Shown in pieces: positions 28,328 through 37,351 of a DNA stretch of 64,000 bases. Source of the DNA: Fontivita pretiosa (lineage in GTDB: Bacteria > Planctomycetota > Phycisphaerae > Tepidisphaerales > Tepidisphaeraceae). A program made the position numbers and the translations under genes. The stretch lies in NCBI RefSeq assembly GCF_050410795.1, contig NZ_CP191258.1, positions 248,001-312,000 of the forward strand. The letters are read 5' to 3'. Positions within the stretch are counted from its first letter, which is position 1; each line of letters starts with the position of its first letter. The notes beneath the pieces were generated by a model. It did not search any database. It was given only the letters and a program-made list of their open reading frames with translations, and was not told where the DNA came from.

Positions 28328-31012
28328 ATGTTGAATGGGATTCGGCGGACGTTACGAAGGGGGAAAGTCAAGACAGGCTTTTTAGTGGTCATGGCGTGCC
28401 TCTTTGCCGGGCTGTACATCTGGCAGCCCAGCCTGGGGCAACTGCCTACAGCCCAGCCGGCCCCCGGCGGCGAAACGCTGCAGGCAGTCTCGGCCGGCGG
28501 CGAGGTGGAGCATGGCGGCGCATTCAAGTACTTCAGCCCGCTGCGCGCCGGATCGACCTTTTCGACCGGTGAAAAGATCGCGCTGATCGGCTCGCTGCTG
28601 ACGGCGCTGGCGGCACTGGCATACGCGGGGATGCTGGTCCGGCAGGTCACCGGCGCCGACACCGGCACGCCGAAGATGCAGGCCATCGCCGCCGCCGTTC
28701 GCGAGGGCGCCAACGCCTACCTCGCCCGGCAGCTCAAGGTCGTGGCCATTCTGATCGTCGTGCTGGTCGTGGTGCTGTTCTACAGCAAGTACGTCGCCGG
28801 AGGCCTCAACGCCACGGACTACGCGATCGGCCGCGCCTGGGCATTTCTGATGGGCGCCGTGTTCAGCGCGACGGTGGGGTTCGTGGGGATGCGGATGGCG
28901 ACAATCGGCAACCTGCGCGTCGCCGCCGCCGCACCCGTCGGCTTCGGCAAGGCGCTGATGTACGGCTATCGCTCGGGCACCATCACCGGCATGCTCACCG
29001 ACGGTCTGGGACTGCTCGGCGGAACCATCATCTTCATGATGTACGGCGAGCACGCCTATGAAGCCCTGCTGGGCTTCGGTTTCGGCGGAACGCTGCTGGC
29101 GCTGTTCATGCGCGTCGGCGGCGGGATCTATACCAAGGCCGCTGACGTGGGTGCGGACCTGGTCGGAAAGATCGAAAAGGACATCCCCGAGGACGACCCC
29201 CGCAACGCCGCCACCATCGCTGACAACGTCGGCGACAACGTCGGCGACTGCGCCGGCATGGCCGCCGACATCTTCGAGAGCTACGAGGTCACCATCGTCG
29301 CGGCGATGATCCTTGGCTGGGCCAGCTTCGGACACAAGGGCGTGATGTTCCCGATCCTGGTTCGCGCCATCGGCGTGATCGGGTCGATCATCTCCACCTA
29401 CACTGTCCGCGCCGGCGACAAGGGCAACGTCGCCGAGGCCATGAAGCAGATCAACAAGGGTTTCCTCATCGGCTCGGTCATCTCCGTCGTCGGGTTCATC
29501 GTGCTGGGATTCTTCTACCTGCGCTTCCACGCCGGCAACGCCAGCGAGTACGTGCTGGCCAACGTCAACAGCCTGCCCGCGTGGGCGAACCTTGGCATCC
29601 AGGGGCTGGACATGCGCCCGGCCTGGACGTGCCTGGTCGGCATCATCCTTTGCATCGCGCTGAACCGCACGACCGAGTACTTCACCGGCACCGAGTACAG
29701 CCCCGTGCGGGGAATCAAGCGCAACACCGAGACCGGCCACGGCACCACCATCATCGAGGGCTTTGCCGTCGGTTATGAATCGGCGGTCTGGACGGCGGTC
29801 GTGCTGTGCGCGGCGATCTACGCGTCGGTGCTGATCTATTCCTCGACGATGGCGGAGCTGAACCCGATCTTCATCGCCTACGGCGTGGCGATGTGCGGCA
29901 TCGGGATGCTCACGCTCACCGGCAACACGGTGTCGATGGACGTGTTCGGACCGATCGCCGACAACGCCAACGGCATCGCCGAGATGGGCTACGAGCTCAA
30001 CGACGAGCTGTTCCGCGGCGATGAGCGAAAGCTGAAAGAAGCCAGGCAGATTCTGGCGGACCTGGACGCGGTGGGCAACACGACCAAGGCTGTGACCAAA
30101 GGCGTGGCGATCGGGTCGGCGGTGATTGCCGCCGTCTCGCTGTACGCCTCGTTTATCACTGTGATCGGCTCGGGAGGCGGCGGGGAGGAAAAGCCGCTGC
30201 CGCTGTCGGTGTTCAATCAGGTCGCCGGGCTGCTCAGCGTCAGCTCGCCGAACCTGCTGATCGGCATGCTCATCGGCGGCGCGGTGCCGTTCATGTTCAG
30301 CTCGATGCTGATCCGCGCCGTTGGCCGCGCAGCTTACCTGATCGTCAATGAGTGCCGGATCCAGTTCCGCGACAAGGAGATCTGGGCCGGCACCAAGAAG
30401 CCGGACTACGGCAAGGTTGTCAGCATCTGCACGGGCGCGGCGCAGAAGGAGCTGGTGGGTCCGGCGGTGCTGGGCGTGTTCACGCCGGTGTTGGTTGGCT
30501 ACTTCCTTGGTCCGATCGGGCTGGCGGGCTTTTTGGGCGGGTCCATCGTCGCCGGGCAGTTGCTGGCCAGCTTCATGTGCAACGCTGGCGGTGCCTGGGA
30601 CAATGCCAAGAAGATGGTCGAGGACGAACCCCGCACCCCCGACACCGGCAAGGGATCCGAAAAACACAAGGCGTCGGTGACCGGCGACACGGTCGGCGAT
30701 CCGCTGAAGGACACCGCCGGCCCGGCTATCAACCCCCTACTGAAGGTCATGAACATGGTGGCGGTGCTGGGCGTGCCGCTGATGTTGGCGTATGACCTGA
30801 CGGTGGTGAATCGCGTGAACGAGGCGGCGCGGGCGGCAAACTTCGCGCTGGCCAAGCCGCTGGTTTACCATGGCTGGGACCTGGTGCGGGTGCTGGTCAT
30901 CCTGGTGGCGGTGGTTCTGATCGGCTGGGCCATCTGGCAGTCCAAGCGTGAGACTGGCCCGGCCAACGCCGTCTCGCCGGAGACCGGTGGCAGTCCCGTG
31001 ACCGCCAAGTGA
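28328..31012 (+). CDS. hppA: Membrane-bound proton/sodium-pumping pyrophosphatase
   Basis: Hydrolyses PPi and pumps H+ (or Na+) across a membrane. It is 894 residues with about 16 helices. The PPi site is seen in TKAADVGADLVGKIEKDIPE (the D..K..E.D signature) and in DNVGDNVGDCAGMAADIFES, with a second set near the end (GDTVGDPLKDTAGPAINPLLK). The cation determinant reads GNTTKAVTKG (around residue 582); a Lys after GNTT, in place of Ala, is the mark of K+-independent H+-pumping members. An N-terminal extension of about 60 residues, with one extra hydrophobic segment and a Gly/Pro/Gln-rich linker, precedes the core. The start is fixed by AGGAG six nt upstream. It ends in a strong terminator. 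Confidence 0.96.
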   Translation: MLNGIRRTLRRGKVKTGFLVVMACLFAGLYIWQPSLGQLPTAQPAPGGETLQAVSAGGEVEHGGAFKYFSPLRAGSTFSTGEKIALIGSLLTALAALAYAGMLVRQVTGADTGTPKMQAIAAAVREGANAYLARQLKVVAILIVVLVVVLFYSKYVAGGLNATDYAIGRAWAFLMGAVFSATVGFVGMRMATIGNLRVAAAAPVGFGKALMYGYRSGTITGMLTDGLGLLGGTIIFMMYGEHAYEALLGFGFGGTLLALFMRVGGGIYTKAADVGADLVGKIEKDIPEDDPRNAATIADNVGDNVGDCAGMAADIFESYEVTIVAAMILGWASFGHKGVMFPILVRAIGVIGSIISTYTVRAGDKGNVAEAMKQINKGFLIGSVISVVGFIVLGFFYLRFHAGNASEYVLANVNSLPAWANLGIQGLDMRPAWTCLVGIILCIALNRTTEYFTGTEYSPVRGIKRNTETGHGTTIIEGFAVGYESAVWTAVVLCAAIYASVLIYSSTMAELNPIFIAYGVAMCGIGMLTLTGNTVSMDVFGPIADNANGIAEMGYELNDELFRGDERKLKEARQILADLDAVGNTTKAVTKGVAIGSAVIAAVSLYASFITVIGSGGGGEEKPLPLSVFNQVAGLLSVSSPNLLIGMLIGGAVPFMFSSMLIRAVGRAAYLIVNECRIQFRDKEIWAGTKKPDYGKVVSICTGAAQKELVGPAVLGVFTPVLVGYFLGPIGLAGFLGGSIVAGQLLASFMCNAGGAWDNAKKMVEDEPRTPDTGKGSEKHKASVTGDTVGDPLKDTAGPAINPLLKVMNMVAVLGVPLMLAYDLTVVNRVNEAARAANFALAKPLVYHGWDLVRVLVILVAVVLIGWAIWQSKRETGPANAVSPETGGSPVTAK

Positions 31013-31033
31013 TTCAACCGCGGCTCGGCACGC

Positions 31034-31071
31034 CAGGCCGCCGGTCCCGTCGGATCGGCGGCCTGTTTGTT
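31034..31071 (+). terminator. Rho-independent terminator of hppA
   Basis: A perfect 10-bp stem, CAGGCCGCCG (31034-31043) with CGGCGGCCTG (31056-31065), and a 12-nt loop are followed by TTTGTTCT. It starts 21 nt after the hppA stop and separates it from the convergent RdgC-like gene. Confidence 0.8.
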
Positions 31072-31126
31072 CTGATTGGCAGAAGGATTTGCCGGTGTTG
31101 CTCGCCGCGGCTGAAGCAGCCTTTGA

Positions 31127-32320
31127 TCAGGCGACGGCGGCGACGGGCTTGCGGGAGGACTGCACGATCCACTTGCGGATGGCGCCGGCGTGCGATTCCC
31201 AGCTTCCGCTGGCGCGCACGTTCAAAAAGGCCGCGTACAGCGCATCCAGCGTCTTGCCGAAGTCGCGCAACAGCGCGACCCGCTCCTCGAACAGCACGCG
31301 GGCGTTGTCGGCGTCTTCGACGGCCGGAAGCTTCAGCGATCCACAGGCCAGCGACTCGGCGCCCAGCGTGAGGCTGTACATCAGCCCGGCCGACTCGATG
31401 ACCAGGCCCGCCTTTCGGGGGACTTTCCCGCTGCGCAGGGCATCCAGTGCTTCGGGCATGCGCGTCACGCCGTCGCCGTGAAGCACGTCGCGGCCTGTCT
31501 GCCCAAAAACGCAGTCCAGATCCAGCACGCGATCGAAATAGACCGTGATCGATCCCTGATCGATGTTGATCTGCCCGTCGTGCGAATCGGCCTGCTGCCA
31601 AAGCCACAGCAGAAACTCATTGCCCAGAAAGTCCTTGGCCTGTGGGCCCTTGGCGACCCAGGGATATTCCGGCTGCTGCGATTCGCCTTCGGGGCCTGGC
31701 ACAAAGCGCGTGGGGCGGAGATCTTCGTAATCGCGTCGCTTGTGCCGCGATTCGAGCATGCGAAGCCCCAGCGCCCCGGCCGACAGCGGCTGAAGCGTCA
31801 GCCCCGGAAACGTTCGCTCGAAGATCTCATGAAGCTGTTCCTCGGCTTTGATCGAGGCGTTGCAATACAGCACCCCTGCGACAAGATCCCAGAGAATCGG
31901 CACGATTTTGCTGCGGCGGAATCGACCACTGCGCATCTCATCTTCGATCTTGCGCTGCACGATCTGCTTCGCGTCGCGTTTCTGTTTTCTGGAGATGAAT
32001 CCGGACGGATTGCCCCGGGCGAAGGCTTCTTCCTCCATGATCTGATACGCCTTTTTCAGCTCACCGGGGACCTTGTTGCTGTCAATGCGCAGGGCGAAGC
32101 ACAGCGCGTCGGCAAAGACGTTGTGCTCGAAGCTGAACGCATCGTCCAGCACATGTCGCCCGCCGCTCCAACCGTACTCCAGCTCCTGTGGCACGCCCAG
32201 TTCGGTTGGGCGCAGGGCGTGCTCGGAGAGTCTGTCGAGCATCTCCTGCTGGACGGCATCAGGCGCCGCGCCGGTCACGGCAAAGCGGCGAAATGAGACG
32301 GAGCCGGAATCAAAGCCCAT
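31127..32320 (-). CDS. RdgC-like recombination-associated protein
   Basis: 397 residues from the ATG at 32320 (MGFDSGSVSF). The order of features fits RdgC, a ring-forming DNA-binding protein that limits RecA: an N-terminal strand region, a basic linker helix pair (GFISRKQKRDAKQIVQRKIE), the EDEMRSGRFRRSKIVPILWD segment equivalent to RdgC's LPRAFS...WID, and the AGVLYCNASIKAEEQLHEIF strand-helix. It is about 90 residues longer than the E. coli protein. The assignment rests on pattern similarity read by eye, so a related but distinct DNA-binding role is possible. It shares its strand with the flavin reductase upstream (126-bp gap). Confidence 0.55.
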   Translation of the reverse strand: MGFDSGSVSFRRFAVTGAAPDAVQQEMLDRLSEHALRPTELGVPQELEYGWSGGRHVLDDAFSFEHNVFADALCFALRIDSNKVPGELKKAYQIMEEEAFARGNPSGFISRKQKRDAKQIVQRKIEDEMRSGRFRRSKIVPILWDLVAGVLYCNASIKAEEQLHEIFERTFPGLTLQPLSAGALGLRMLESRHKRRDYEDLRPTRFVPGPEGESQQPEYPWVAKGPQAKDFLGNEFLLWLWQQADSHDGQINIDQGSITVYFDRVLDLDCVFGQTGRDVLHGDGVTRMPEALDALRSGKVPRKAGLVIESAGLMYSLTLGAESLACGSLKLPAVEDADNARVLFEERVALLRDFGKTLDALYAAFLNVRASGSWESHAGAIRKWIVQSSRKPVAAVA

Positions 32321-32446
32321 GGGCCGCGGATGGTAGCGGGCGGGCAGGCGGCACTCCAAGCCAGCGGACCTGGATCGACAGGATTCGCGCAGCCTATCCA
32401 CAACCCCCGAACCGCGGCCGGCATCTCCCGCTGCTGCGGAGTGAAT

Positions 32447-32995
32447 CTATTCGCCGAGCAGACGCGCGAACTTGGCGAAGCCATCGACCTGCATGGCAAT
32501 GCGCTGATCGATCGACGGGTCGATCAATCGCCCGTCGGCGTCGAACTTCTGCCCCACGCCGGAAATGAACACCCGTAGTGGAAACACGTATGCGTTGCGG
32601 TATCCGAAGATGAGTTGAAGCTGCTCGACGGCGCGCAGCCCGCCCCAAACGCCGTTGGCCTCACCAATGAACGCCACCGGCTTACGCTCAAAGCTTTCAG
32701 GGAACTTGAGCATGTCGATGAAGTACTTGAGCACGCCGGGGAATGAGCCGTTGTATTCGGGCGTAATGACGTGCAGACCAAGCGCATCGAGCACGCGTTG
32801 CTGGAATCGCAGCATCGATGCGGGCTTGGCGGCGTAGGCACCGGGGTCGAAGACTTCCGCGGGAAGCTCAGCCAGGCTGAGCAGCTCTGCGTTGATCCCC
32901 ATGTTTCGATAGTGGTCAAGCACAACCCGGGCAACCTTCATGGCGTTGGCCGCGGGACGGTTGGTTCCGCTGATCACGAGAACTGGTCGGCTCAT
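32447..32995 (-). CDS. NADPH-dependent FMN reductase-family flavoprotein
   Basis: 182 residues of the flavodoxin-like NADPH:FMN/quinone reductase family (ChrR/YieF type). The FMN phosphate loop is in VLVISGTNRPAANAMKVAR; the TPEYNGSFPGVLKYFIDML segment is the family's isoalloxazine-binding motif; FIGEANGVWGGLRAVEQL follows. The start at 32995 (MSRPVLVI) places the first strand immediately. It probably reduces quinones, chromate-like oxidants or azo compounds with NADPH; the true substrate is unknown. Confidence 0.9.
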   Translation of the reverse strand: MSRPVLVISGTNRPAANAMKVARVVLDHYRNMGINAELLSLAELPAEVFDPGAYAAKPASMLRFQQRVLDALGLHVITPEYNGSFPGVLKYFIDMLKFPESFERKPVAFIGEANGVWGGLRAVEQLQLIFGYRNAYVFPLRVFISGVGQKFDADGRLIDPSIDQRIAMQVDGFAKFARLLGE

Positions 32996-33435
32996 CCTGT
33001 AACTCTCCAATTCAGTGGCTGGGTTGATCATAGGCCGAACGAGGCCGCGGCGCCGAGCTGCGGCGATGGCCGATGCATTGACAAAGGCACCTGAGCGTGT
33101 GAGTTACAGCGCCTGAAGCGAAGGAAAAAAAGAGGCGAGGCGGTCGCTTAACGTGGGTCGATCGCGCCCCCGACTCCGCGCTATCATCCCGCACAACCGC
33201 CTCGCCCCGCGATCCCCCTGGGTCGCATTCCACGCAGACGCCGCGGCCGGCGCCGCGGACAACGCCACTCGCCCGCCTTCCTGCCCTGTGCCCTGACGGG
33301 CAGCAGGCTCCCCCGGGCGACCTGGCTCCGTCCTCTGGACACGCACGCAGCCCAGAAGGTTTGCATCAACCCTGGAAAAAGGCGCGCGGCGCGCAGCCTC
33401 AGCAGCAGCTCAGCCATTGAACCTCGTCCGCGGCT
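32996..33435. other. Gene-poor 440-bp interval
   Basis: GC-rich with no recognisable gene. A 77-codon minus-strand frame (33184-33417) has GAGG four nt before its ATG but a composition of mainly Arg, Ala and Gly, so it is not called. An A-rich patch (33122-33130) is flanked by CGCCT/AGGCG, which gives a weak hairpin without a proper T-run. Confidence 0.4.
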
Positions 33436-34965
33436 TTATGGCAGGCGAATGGTCAGGGGCTCACTCTGGTTGCCGCGGCGATCCACCCCGGTCACGACCA
33501 GGCAGGTGATGCTGCGACCTGCGGCAGGTTTCAGCTCCACCGACCGCTTGCTGGCTGGGTAGGTCAAAAACTGCCATTCGTCGCCCTGCTTCATCCACAC
33601 GGCCCAGAGGAACGGCGCGCGATGGAACAGGGCCGGCTGGATCTGAAGTCTGACTGCGCCGTCGGCAGCGCGCGCGGCCCGGGCGCGTGGCCTGCGCGGC
33701 GGCGTGCTGTCAAGCCACGGAGTCGCCGGCACCAGCGCCGCCTGCGCATAAGGCCCGGATTTGAGCGCGTCGTTCAGCCCGCGACGATTCTCCAGCATCG
33801 CCTTCATGCTGAAGTGAACATGTCCGGCGTCTTCGCCCAGCTTCTGGCGCGCGATCGCAATCTGATTGATGATCTGCTCTACACTCCAGCTCTTGTCGGT
33901 GTTGTCGATCTTGCTGGTGAACATGCCGGGCCACAGGTGTCGGCCAAGCGGGTTCTGCGTCTTCCAGTAATCCAGCAGCACGGGGAACGACTGCTTCTGC
34001 TGTTCGATCGGCCAGTAGAGTTGCGGCGTGAAATAATCGCACCAGCCCTGCTGGAGCCACAGCTCGGCGTCGGCGTAGAGCTTGTCGTACTGGCTGAAGC
34101 CCTCGATGCCCGGCGGACGTCGGTCGGGCCGGCCCAGGCCGAACGGGCTGATCCCGAACAGCGCCGCGCGGTCGCGCTTTCGGATGCCGGCATACAGCTT
34201 TTCGATGAAGCGGTCGATGTTCTGCCGCCGCCAGTCGGCGCGACTGAGTTTTCCGCCCTGCTGCTGGTAACGCTGCCAGGTTGGCTCGTCGGGGAAGTCG
34301 GCCCCTTTCAGATAATCAGGGTAGGGGTAAAAGTAGTCGTCAATGTGGATGCCGTCGACGGCGTACCGCTCCAGCACGTCGAAGAAGACTTTCAGCGAGT
34401 GTCTGGCCGCACGCTCGTCGCCGGGATCCAGCCATTGCCAGCCGTTGAACTCGCGGACGATCTGAGGCTGTTTTCGCGAGACGTGCCTGGGCGATCGTTC
34501 ACCGACGGCCTGAGCGTGCCTGGCGCGATACGGGTTGAACCACGCGTGCAGCTCGATGCCGCGTTTGTGGGCCTGATCGATCCAGAACTTCAGCGGGTCA
34601 TAGTAGGGCCTGGGCGGTTTGCCCTGTGTGCCGGTGAGGTATTCCGACCACGGCTCCAGCTTCGAGGGATACAGCGCATCGCAACTCGTTCGCACCTGAA
34701 GGATGATCGCATTGAGCTTCAGGTCGGCGGCGGTGTCGAGGATCTGGGTGATCTCCTGCTTCTGCTGCTCGGTGGACAGGCCGGGCCGGCTGGGCCAGTC
34801 GATGTTGGCGACGGTGGCGACCCAGGCGGCGCGGAACTCGCGAGGCGCCGGCGGGGGCTGTTCGGACGCCGTCGGCTCGGCCTTTGGCCGCGCCGCGCAG
34901 CCCCCAAGTGCCACGACCGCGCCCGCCAACAACATCGCGGCGCACGCAAATGCTGTTTGATTCAT
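33436..34965 (-). CDS. GHL10-domain (DUF187) lipoprotein, glycoside hydrolase-like
   Basis: 509 residues. Lipoprotein signal MNQTAFACAAMLLAGAVVAL then GGCAAR, lipidated at the Cys of GGC. The mature part is a GHL10 TIM barrel (DigH/YngK group): FRAAWVATVANIDWPSRPGL, LNAIILQVRTSCDALYPSKLEPWSE (seen in two parts), RGIELHAWFNPYRAR and VDGIHIDDYFYPYPDY, with paired Asp at the presumed active site. The E. coli relative acts on denuded peptidoglycan glycans at the division site. Here either a cell-envelope or a glycan role is possible. It lies divergent from the pseudopilin gene at 35140. Confidence 0.9.
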   Translation of the reverse strand: MNQTAFACAAMLLAGAVVALGGCAARPKAEPTASEQPPPAPREFRAAWVATVANIDWPSRPGLSTEQQKQEITQILDTAADLKLNAIILQVRTSCDALYPSKLEPWSEYLTGTQGKPPRPYYDPLKFWIDQAHKRGIELHAWFNPYRARHAQAVGERSPRHVSRKQPQIVREFNGWQWLDPGDERAARHSLKVFFDVLERYAVDGIHIDDYFYPYPDYLKGADFPDEPTWQRYQQQGGKLSRADWRRQNIDRFIEKLYAGIRKRDRAALFGISPFGLGRPDRRPPGIEGFSQYDKLYADAELWLQQGWCDYFTPQLYWPIEQQKQSFPVLLDYWKTQNPLGRHLWPGMFTSKIDNTDKSWSVEQIINQIAIARQKLGEDAGHVHFSMKAMLENRRGLNDALKSGPYAQAALVPATPWLDSTPPRRPRARAARAADGAVRLQIQPALFHRAPFLWAVWMKQGDEWQFLTYPASKRSVELKPAAGRSITCLVVTGVDRRGNQSEPLTIRLP

Positions 34966-35003
34966 ACTTTGCGCCTCCAGCGAGAAAAACCCTCGAAAAT
35001 CCC

Positions 35004-35040
35004 TTGACAGGTTACCGACAGCCCAATAAATTATATAAGA
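35004..35040 (+). promoter_or_regulatory. Promoter of the second pseudopilin gene
   Basis: TTGACA (35004-35009), 17-bp spacer, TAAATT (35027-35032), directly followed by TTATATAAGA (35031-35040), whose core TTATATAA is a dyad. The same -35/-10/TTATATAAGA arrangement precedes the gene at 36213. Confidence 0.6.
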
Positions 35041-35139
35041 CTTGGCGAGGGGCCCTTTGTCAAGTCTGGATCAACGTGCCAACAGCGTCGCGCTCTTTTT
35101 GGCTGGTCCAGTGGCCGCAGTTGCTCCGGAGACCGAATC

Positions 35140-36033
35140 ATGCGCCGATGTCGCGTCCGTTTTCCCTCCGCTTTTGCCCCGGCTTTCACGCTCGTCGAAC
35201 TGCTCGTGGTCATCGGGATCATCGCCCTGCTGATCTCGGTGCTGCTGCCGGCGCTGGCCAGCGCGCGCCAGACTGCCAACGACGTCAAGTGCGCCAGCAA
35301 CATCCGCCAGCTCGTCACCGCCCTGACGATGTACGCCACCTCCAACCGCGGCAAGTATCCTCCCAACCTCAACAGCGGCGCGATGTATCCCGCGCCTCCG
35401 CCCGGCCAGCCCACCGCCAACCTCTGGTACGACGCCGACCGCATTGGCCAATTCCTTCCCAAGACCGTTCAGTACACCTCGGGCAGCATTGGGGGCAATG
35501 TGTTCATCTGCCCCAACGATGAAGGCGCGGCCCGATCCTACGCGATGAACGTCTGGGCCAGCAGTGTCGCTGATCAGTTCGTGCTGAACACCGCCACCAA
35601 TGGTTGGGTTTATAACCCCGATGCCGGGGCGAATCTCGCCGCGGCCGATCGGGGAACGATGTGGTCCAGCCAGACCCGCGGCGGCTCGGAACTGATCCTG
35701 TTGACCGAAAAGTACTCCGCCAACGGTGCCTCGGGCACGTATGCCGCGGGCGCGACGGTCGGTTATCAAGGCTCGACGGCGGGCATCCGTTTTGTCGGCA
35801 ACCTGTCACTGGGCATGGGCCGATTCGGCACGGTGGCGACAGAGATCGACTGGTCAAGGCATCGTCGCAAGGACGACCGCGCCCGCTTCGCCTCCGAAGC
35901 ACGCGGCCGGATCAACATCGGCTTTGCCGACGGGCACGTGGCGATGTTCCGCGCCGACGACCTGGCCGACCGTGCCACCGGCAAGAGCCGCCTGGTCGCA
36001 CTGTGGTCACCTTTCGACCGCGCGTTGCCATAG
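35140..36033 (+). CDS. Type IV pseudopilin-like secreted protein
   Basis: 297 residues. A leader MRRCRVRFPSAFAPA precedes the cleavage/methylation helix FTLVELLVVIGIIALLISVL. The body has a cysteine-containing segment (GNVFICPNDEG) and the closing motif FADGHVAMFRADD, which is the canonical planctomycete form. WSRHRRKDDRARFASEARG lies just ahead of it. No lectin or enzyme motif is seen. It probably forms part of a surface or secretion pseudopilus. A PEP-CTERM gene with a look-alike promoter follows 180 bp downstream, echoing the pairing at 19.6-23.8 kb. Confidence 0.88.
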   Translation: MRRCRVRFPSAFAPAFTLVELLVVIGIIALLISVLLPALASARQTANDVKCASNIRQLVTALTMYATSNRGKYPPNLNSGAMYPAPPPGQPTANLWYDADRIGQFLPKTVQYTSGSIGGNVFICPNDEGAARSYAMNVWASSVADQFVLNTATNGWVYNPDAGANLAAADRGTMWSSQTRGGSELILLTEKYSANGASGTYAAGATVGYQGSTAGIRFVGNLSLGMGRFGTVATEIDWSRHRRKDDRARFASEARGRINIGFADGHVAMFRADDLADRATGKSRLVALWSPFDRALP

Positions 36034-36085
36034 TCCAGCGGTCGGGTACGGGCTTTGGCATCCTGCAAATCAGGCAAAAAAAGGA

Positions 36086-36123
36086 TTGACGACCCGAAGC
36101 GCAAAGCAGTAGATTATATAAGA
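36086..36123 (+). promoter_or_regulatory. Promoter of the PEP-CTERM gene
   Basis: TTGACG (36086-36091), 18-bp spacer, TAGATT (36110-36115), merging into TTATATAAGA (36114-36123). It resembles the promoter at 35004 in all three elements, which suggests shared control. It lies 90 bp upstream of the start codon. Confidence 0.55.
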
Positions 36124-36212
36124 GAGAAAATGCTGCATGCTGGCTCCACAAATTGCATATCCCGGAGCCAGCCGGTGGGCTGAATCGAACGCATCTTTTG
36201 GAGAGGAGAAAC

Positions 36213-37313
36213 ATGCTCAACGTACGATTCCGCGCGGCGACCGTCGGTGGGTGTTTGGCGCTGGGCTCAGTTGCGATGGCCGCGCCCATGTATTCCCTGG
36301 ATCCCTTGACCAGCTTTGGCGGAGGTGACGGATATCTGGCTCCCGGGGATCGAGCGTACCTGACGACCGACAATACCCAGCGAGGGCTGGCGTACAACCC
36401 GATCAACGACCATGTCTACATTGTGAACCGCGCCGGCGGGCTGTCGGTTCAGATCCTGGACGGAACCACCGGCGCGGACCTGGGAACGCTGAACACCACG
36501 GGGATCACTGGCGGAACTTTTGTGCTCAGCACCATCGCCGTCGGTGAGGACGGAGCGATCTACGCGGCCAATCTCACCACCAACAGCTCCAGCAGCCCGT
36601 TGAAGATCTATCGTTGGAACGATGAGCTGTCGGCGCCGACGGTCGCTTTCAGCGGCGCGCCCGCCGGGGCCGTGGGCGCACGCTTCGGAGACAACCTGGC
36701 AGCCCGCGGCTCAGGCGCATCCACACAACTGCTGATGGGCGGAAACAATGGCGCCGGCGCGGGCAGCATCACCTACAACAGCTACGCCGTCTTCAGCACC
36801 GCAGACGGCCTCAGCTTCAGCGGAACGGGCATGAGCATCACCGGCCCGGCCAACGGTTCACACCGGCTGGGGATCGCCTTTGCCGCGGGAAACACCGTCT
36901 ACGGCAAGCAGACCGGTGCGGCAAACAACCTGGAGTATTCCACCTTCGACCTGGCCCTGGGCACCGCCAGCCGTAACAGCGGCGCGCCGTTCACACTCAC
37001 CGCCAGTGGCGAAGCGCTGCTGGCGGTGGATGTGGCCAACACGCTGCTGGCCACTGCCGATGTCAGCAGCGGGATGATCCGCCTGTACGACATCCTTGAT
37101 AACACCGTGAATCCCGTGCTGCTGGACAGCGAGGCGTTCCCGGGCACGCATAACGCCAACACCAATGGCACGGGGCAGATGGTCTTCGGCAACGGCAGAC
37201 TTTACGTGCTGGAGAGCAACAACGGCGTGCGGGTGTTCGCGGTAGTGCCCGAACCGTCGGGGTTGACGGTCCTTGGCCTGGGGCTGAGCCTGCTGCGCCG
37301 CAGGCGATGCTGA
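36213..37313 (+). CDS. PEP-CTERM exported protein, beta-propeller-like
   Basis: 366 residues. Start fixed by GGAGAGGAG five nt before the ATG. Signal peptide RAATVGGCLALGSVAMAAPM region, cleavage probably after AMA. The body is a repeated beta pattern with blade-like units (LAYNPINDHVYIVNRAGG, FVLSTIAVGEDGAIYAAN, MVFGNGRLYVLESNNGVRVF), so a propeller is likely. It ends VVPEPSGLTVLGLGLSLLRRRRC, a PEP-CTERM signal for exosortase processing. The mature protein would be on the outer surface. Its ligand is unknown. Confidence 0.85.
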   Translation: MLNVRFRAATVGGCLALGSVAMAAPMYSLDPLTSFGGGDGYLAPGDRAYLTTDNTQRGLAYNPINDHVYIVNRAGGLSVQILDGTTGADLGTLNTTGITGGTFVLSTIAVGEDGAIYAANLTTNSSSSPLKIYRWNDELSAPTVAFSGAPAGAVGARFGDNLAARGSGASTQLLMGGNNGAGAGSITYNSYAVFSTADGLSFSGTGMSITGPANGSHRLGIAFAAGNTVYGKQTGAANNLEYSTFDLALGTASRNSGAPFTLTASGEALLAVDVANTLLATADVSSGMIRLYDILDNTVNPVLLDSEAFPGTHNANTNGTGQMVFGNGRLYVLESNNGVRVFAVVPEPSGLTVLGLGLSLLRRRRC

Positions 37314-37319
37314 GGCGGC

Positions 37320-37341
37320 CTGGAAGCACCGGCGCTTCCAG
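37320..37341. terminator. Hairpin between convergent genes
   Basis: CTGGAAGC (37320-37327) pairs with GCTTCCAG (37334-37341) over a 6-nt loop. It is placed 6 nt after the PEP-CTERM stop and 10 nt before the rhodanese stop. It lacks a T-run on either strand, so termination there is plausible but unproven. Confidence 0.4.
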
Positions 37342-37351
37342 TGACGCTGGA

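Noticed and set aside
28382..30667. 761-codon minus-strand open frame
   Set aside because: Antisense to hppA, rich in His/Asp/Arg/Gln, without a ribosome site; a mirror of the plus-strand codon bias.
33184..33417. 77-codon minus-strand frame with GAGG upstream
   Set aside because: Arg/Ala/Gly composition, no family and overlapping alternative frames of equal quality; not enough to call a gene.
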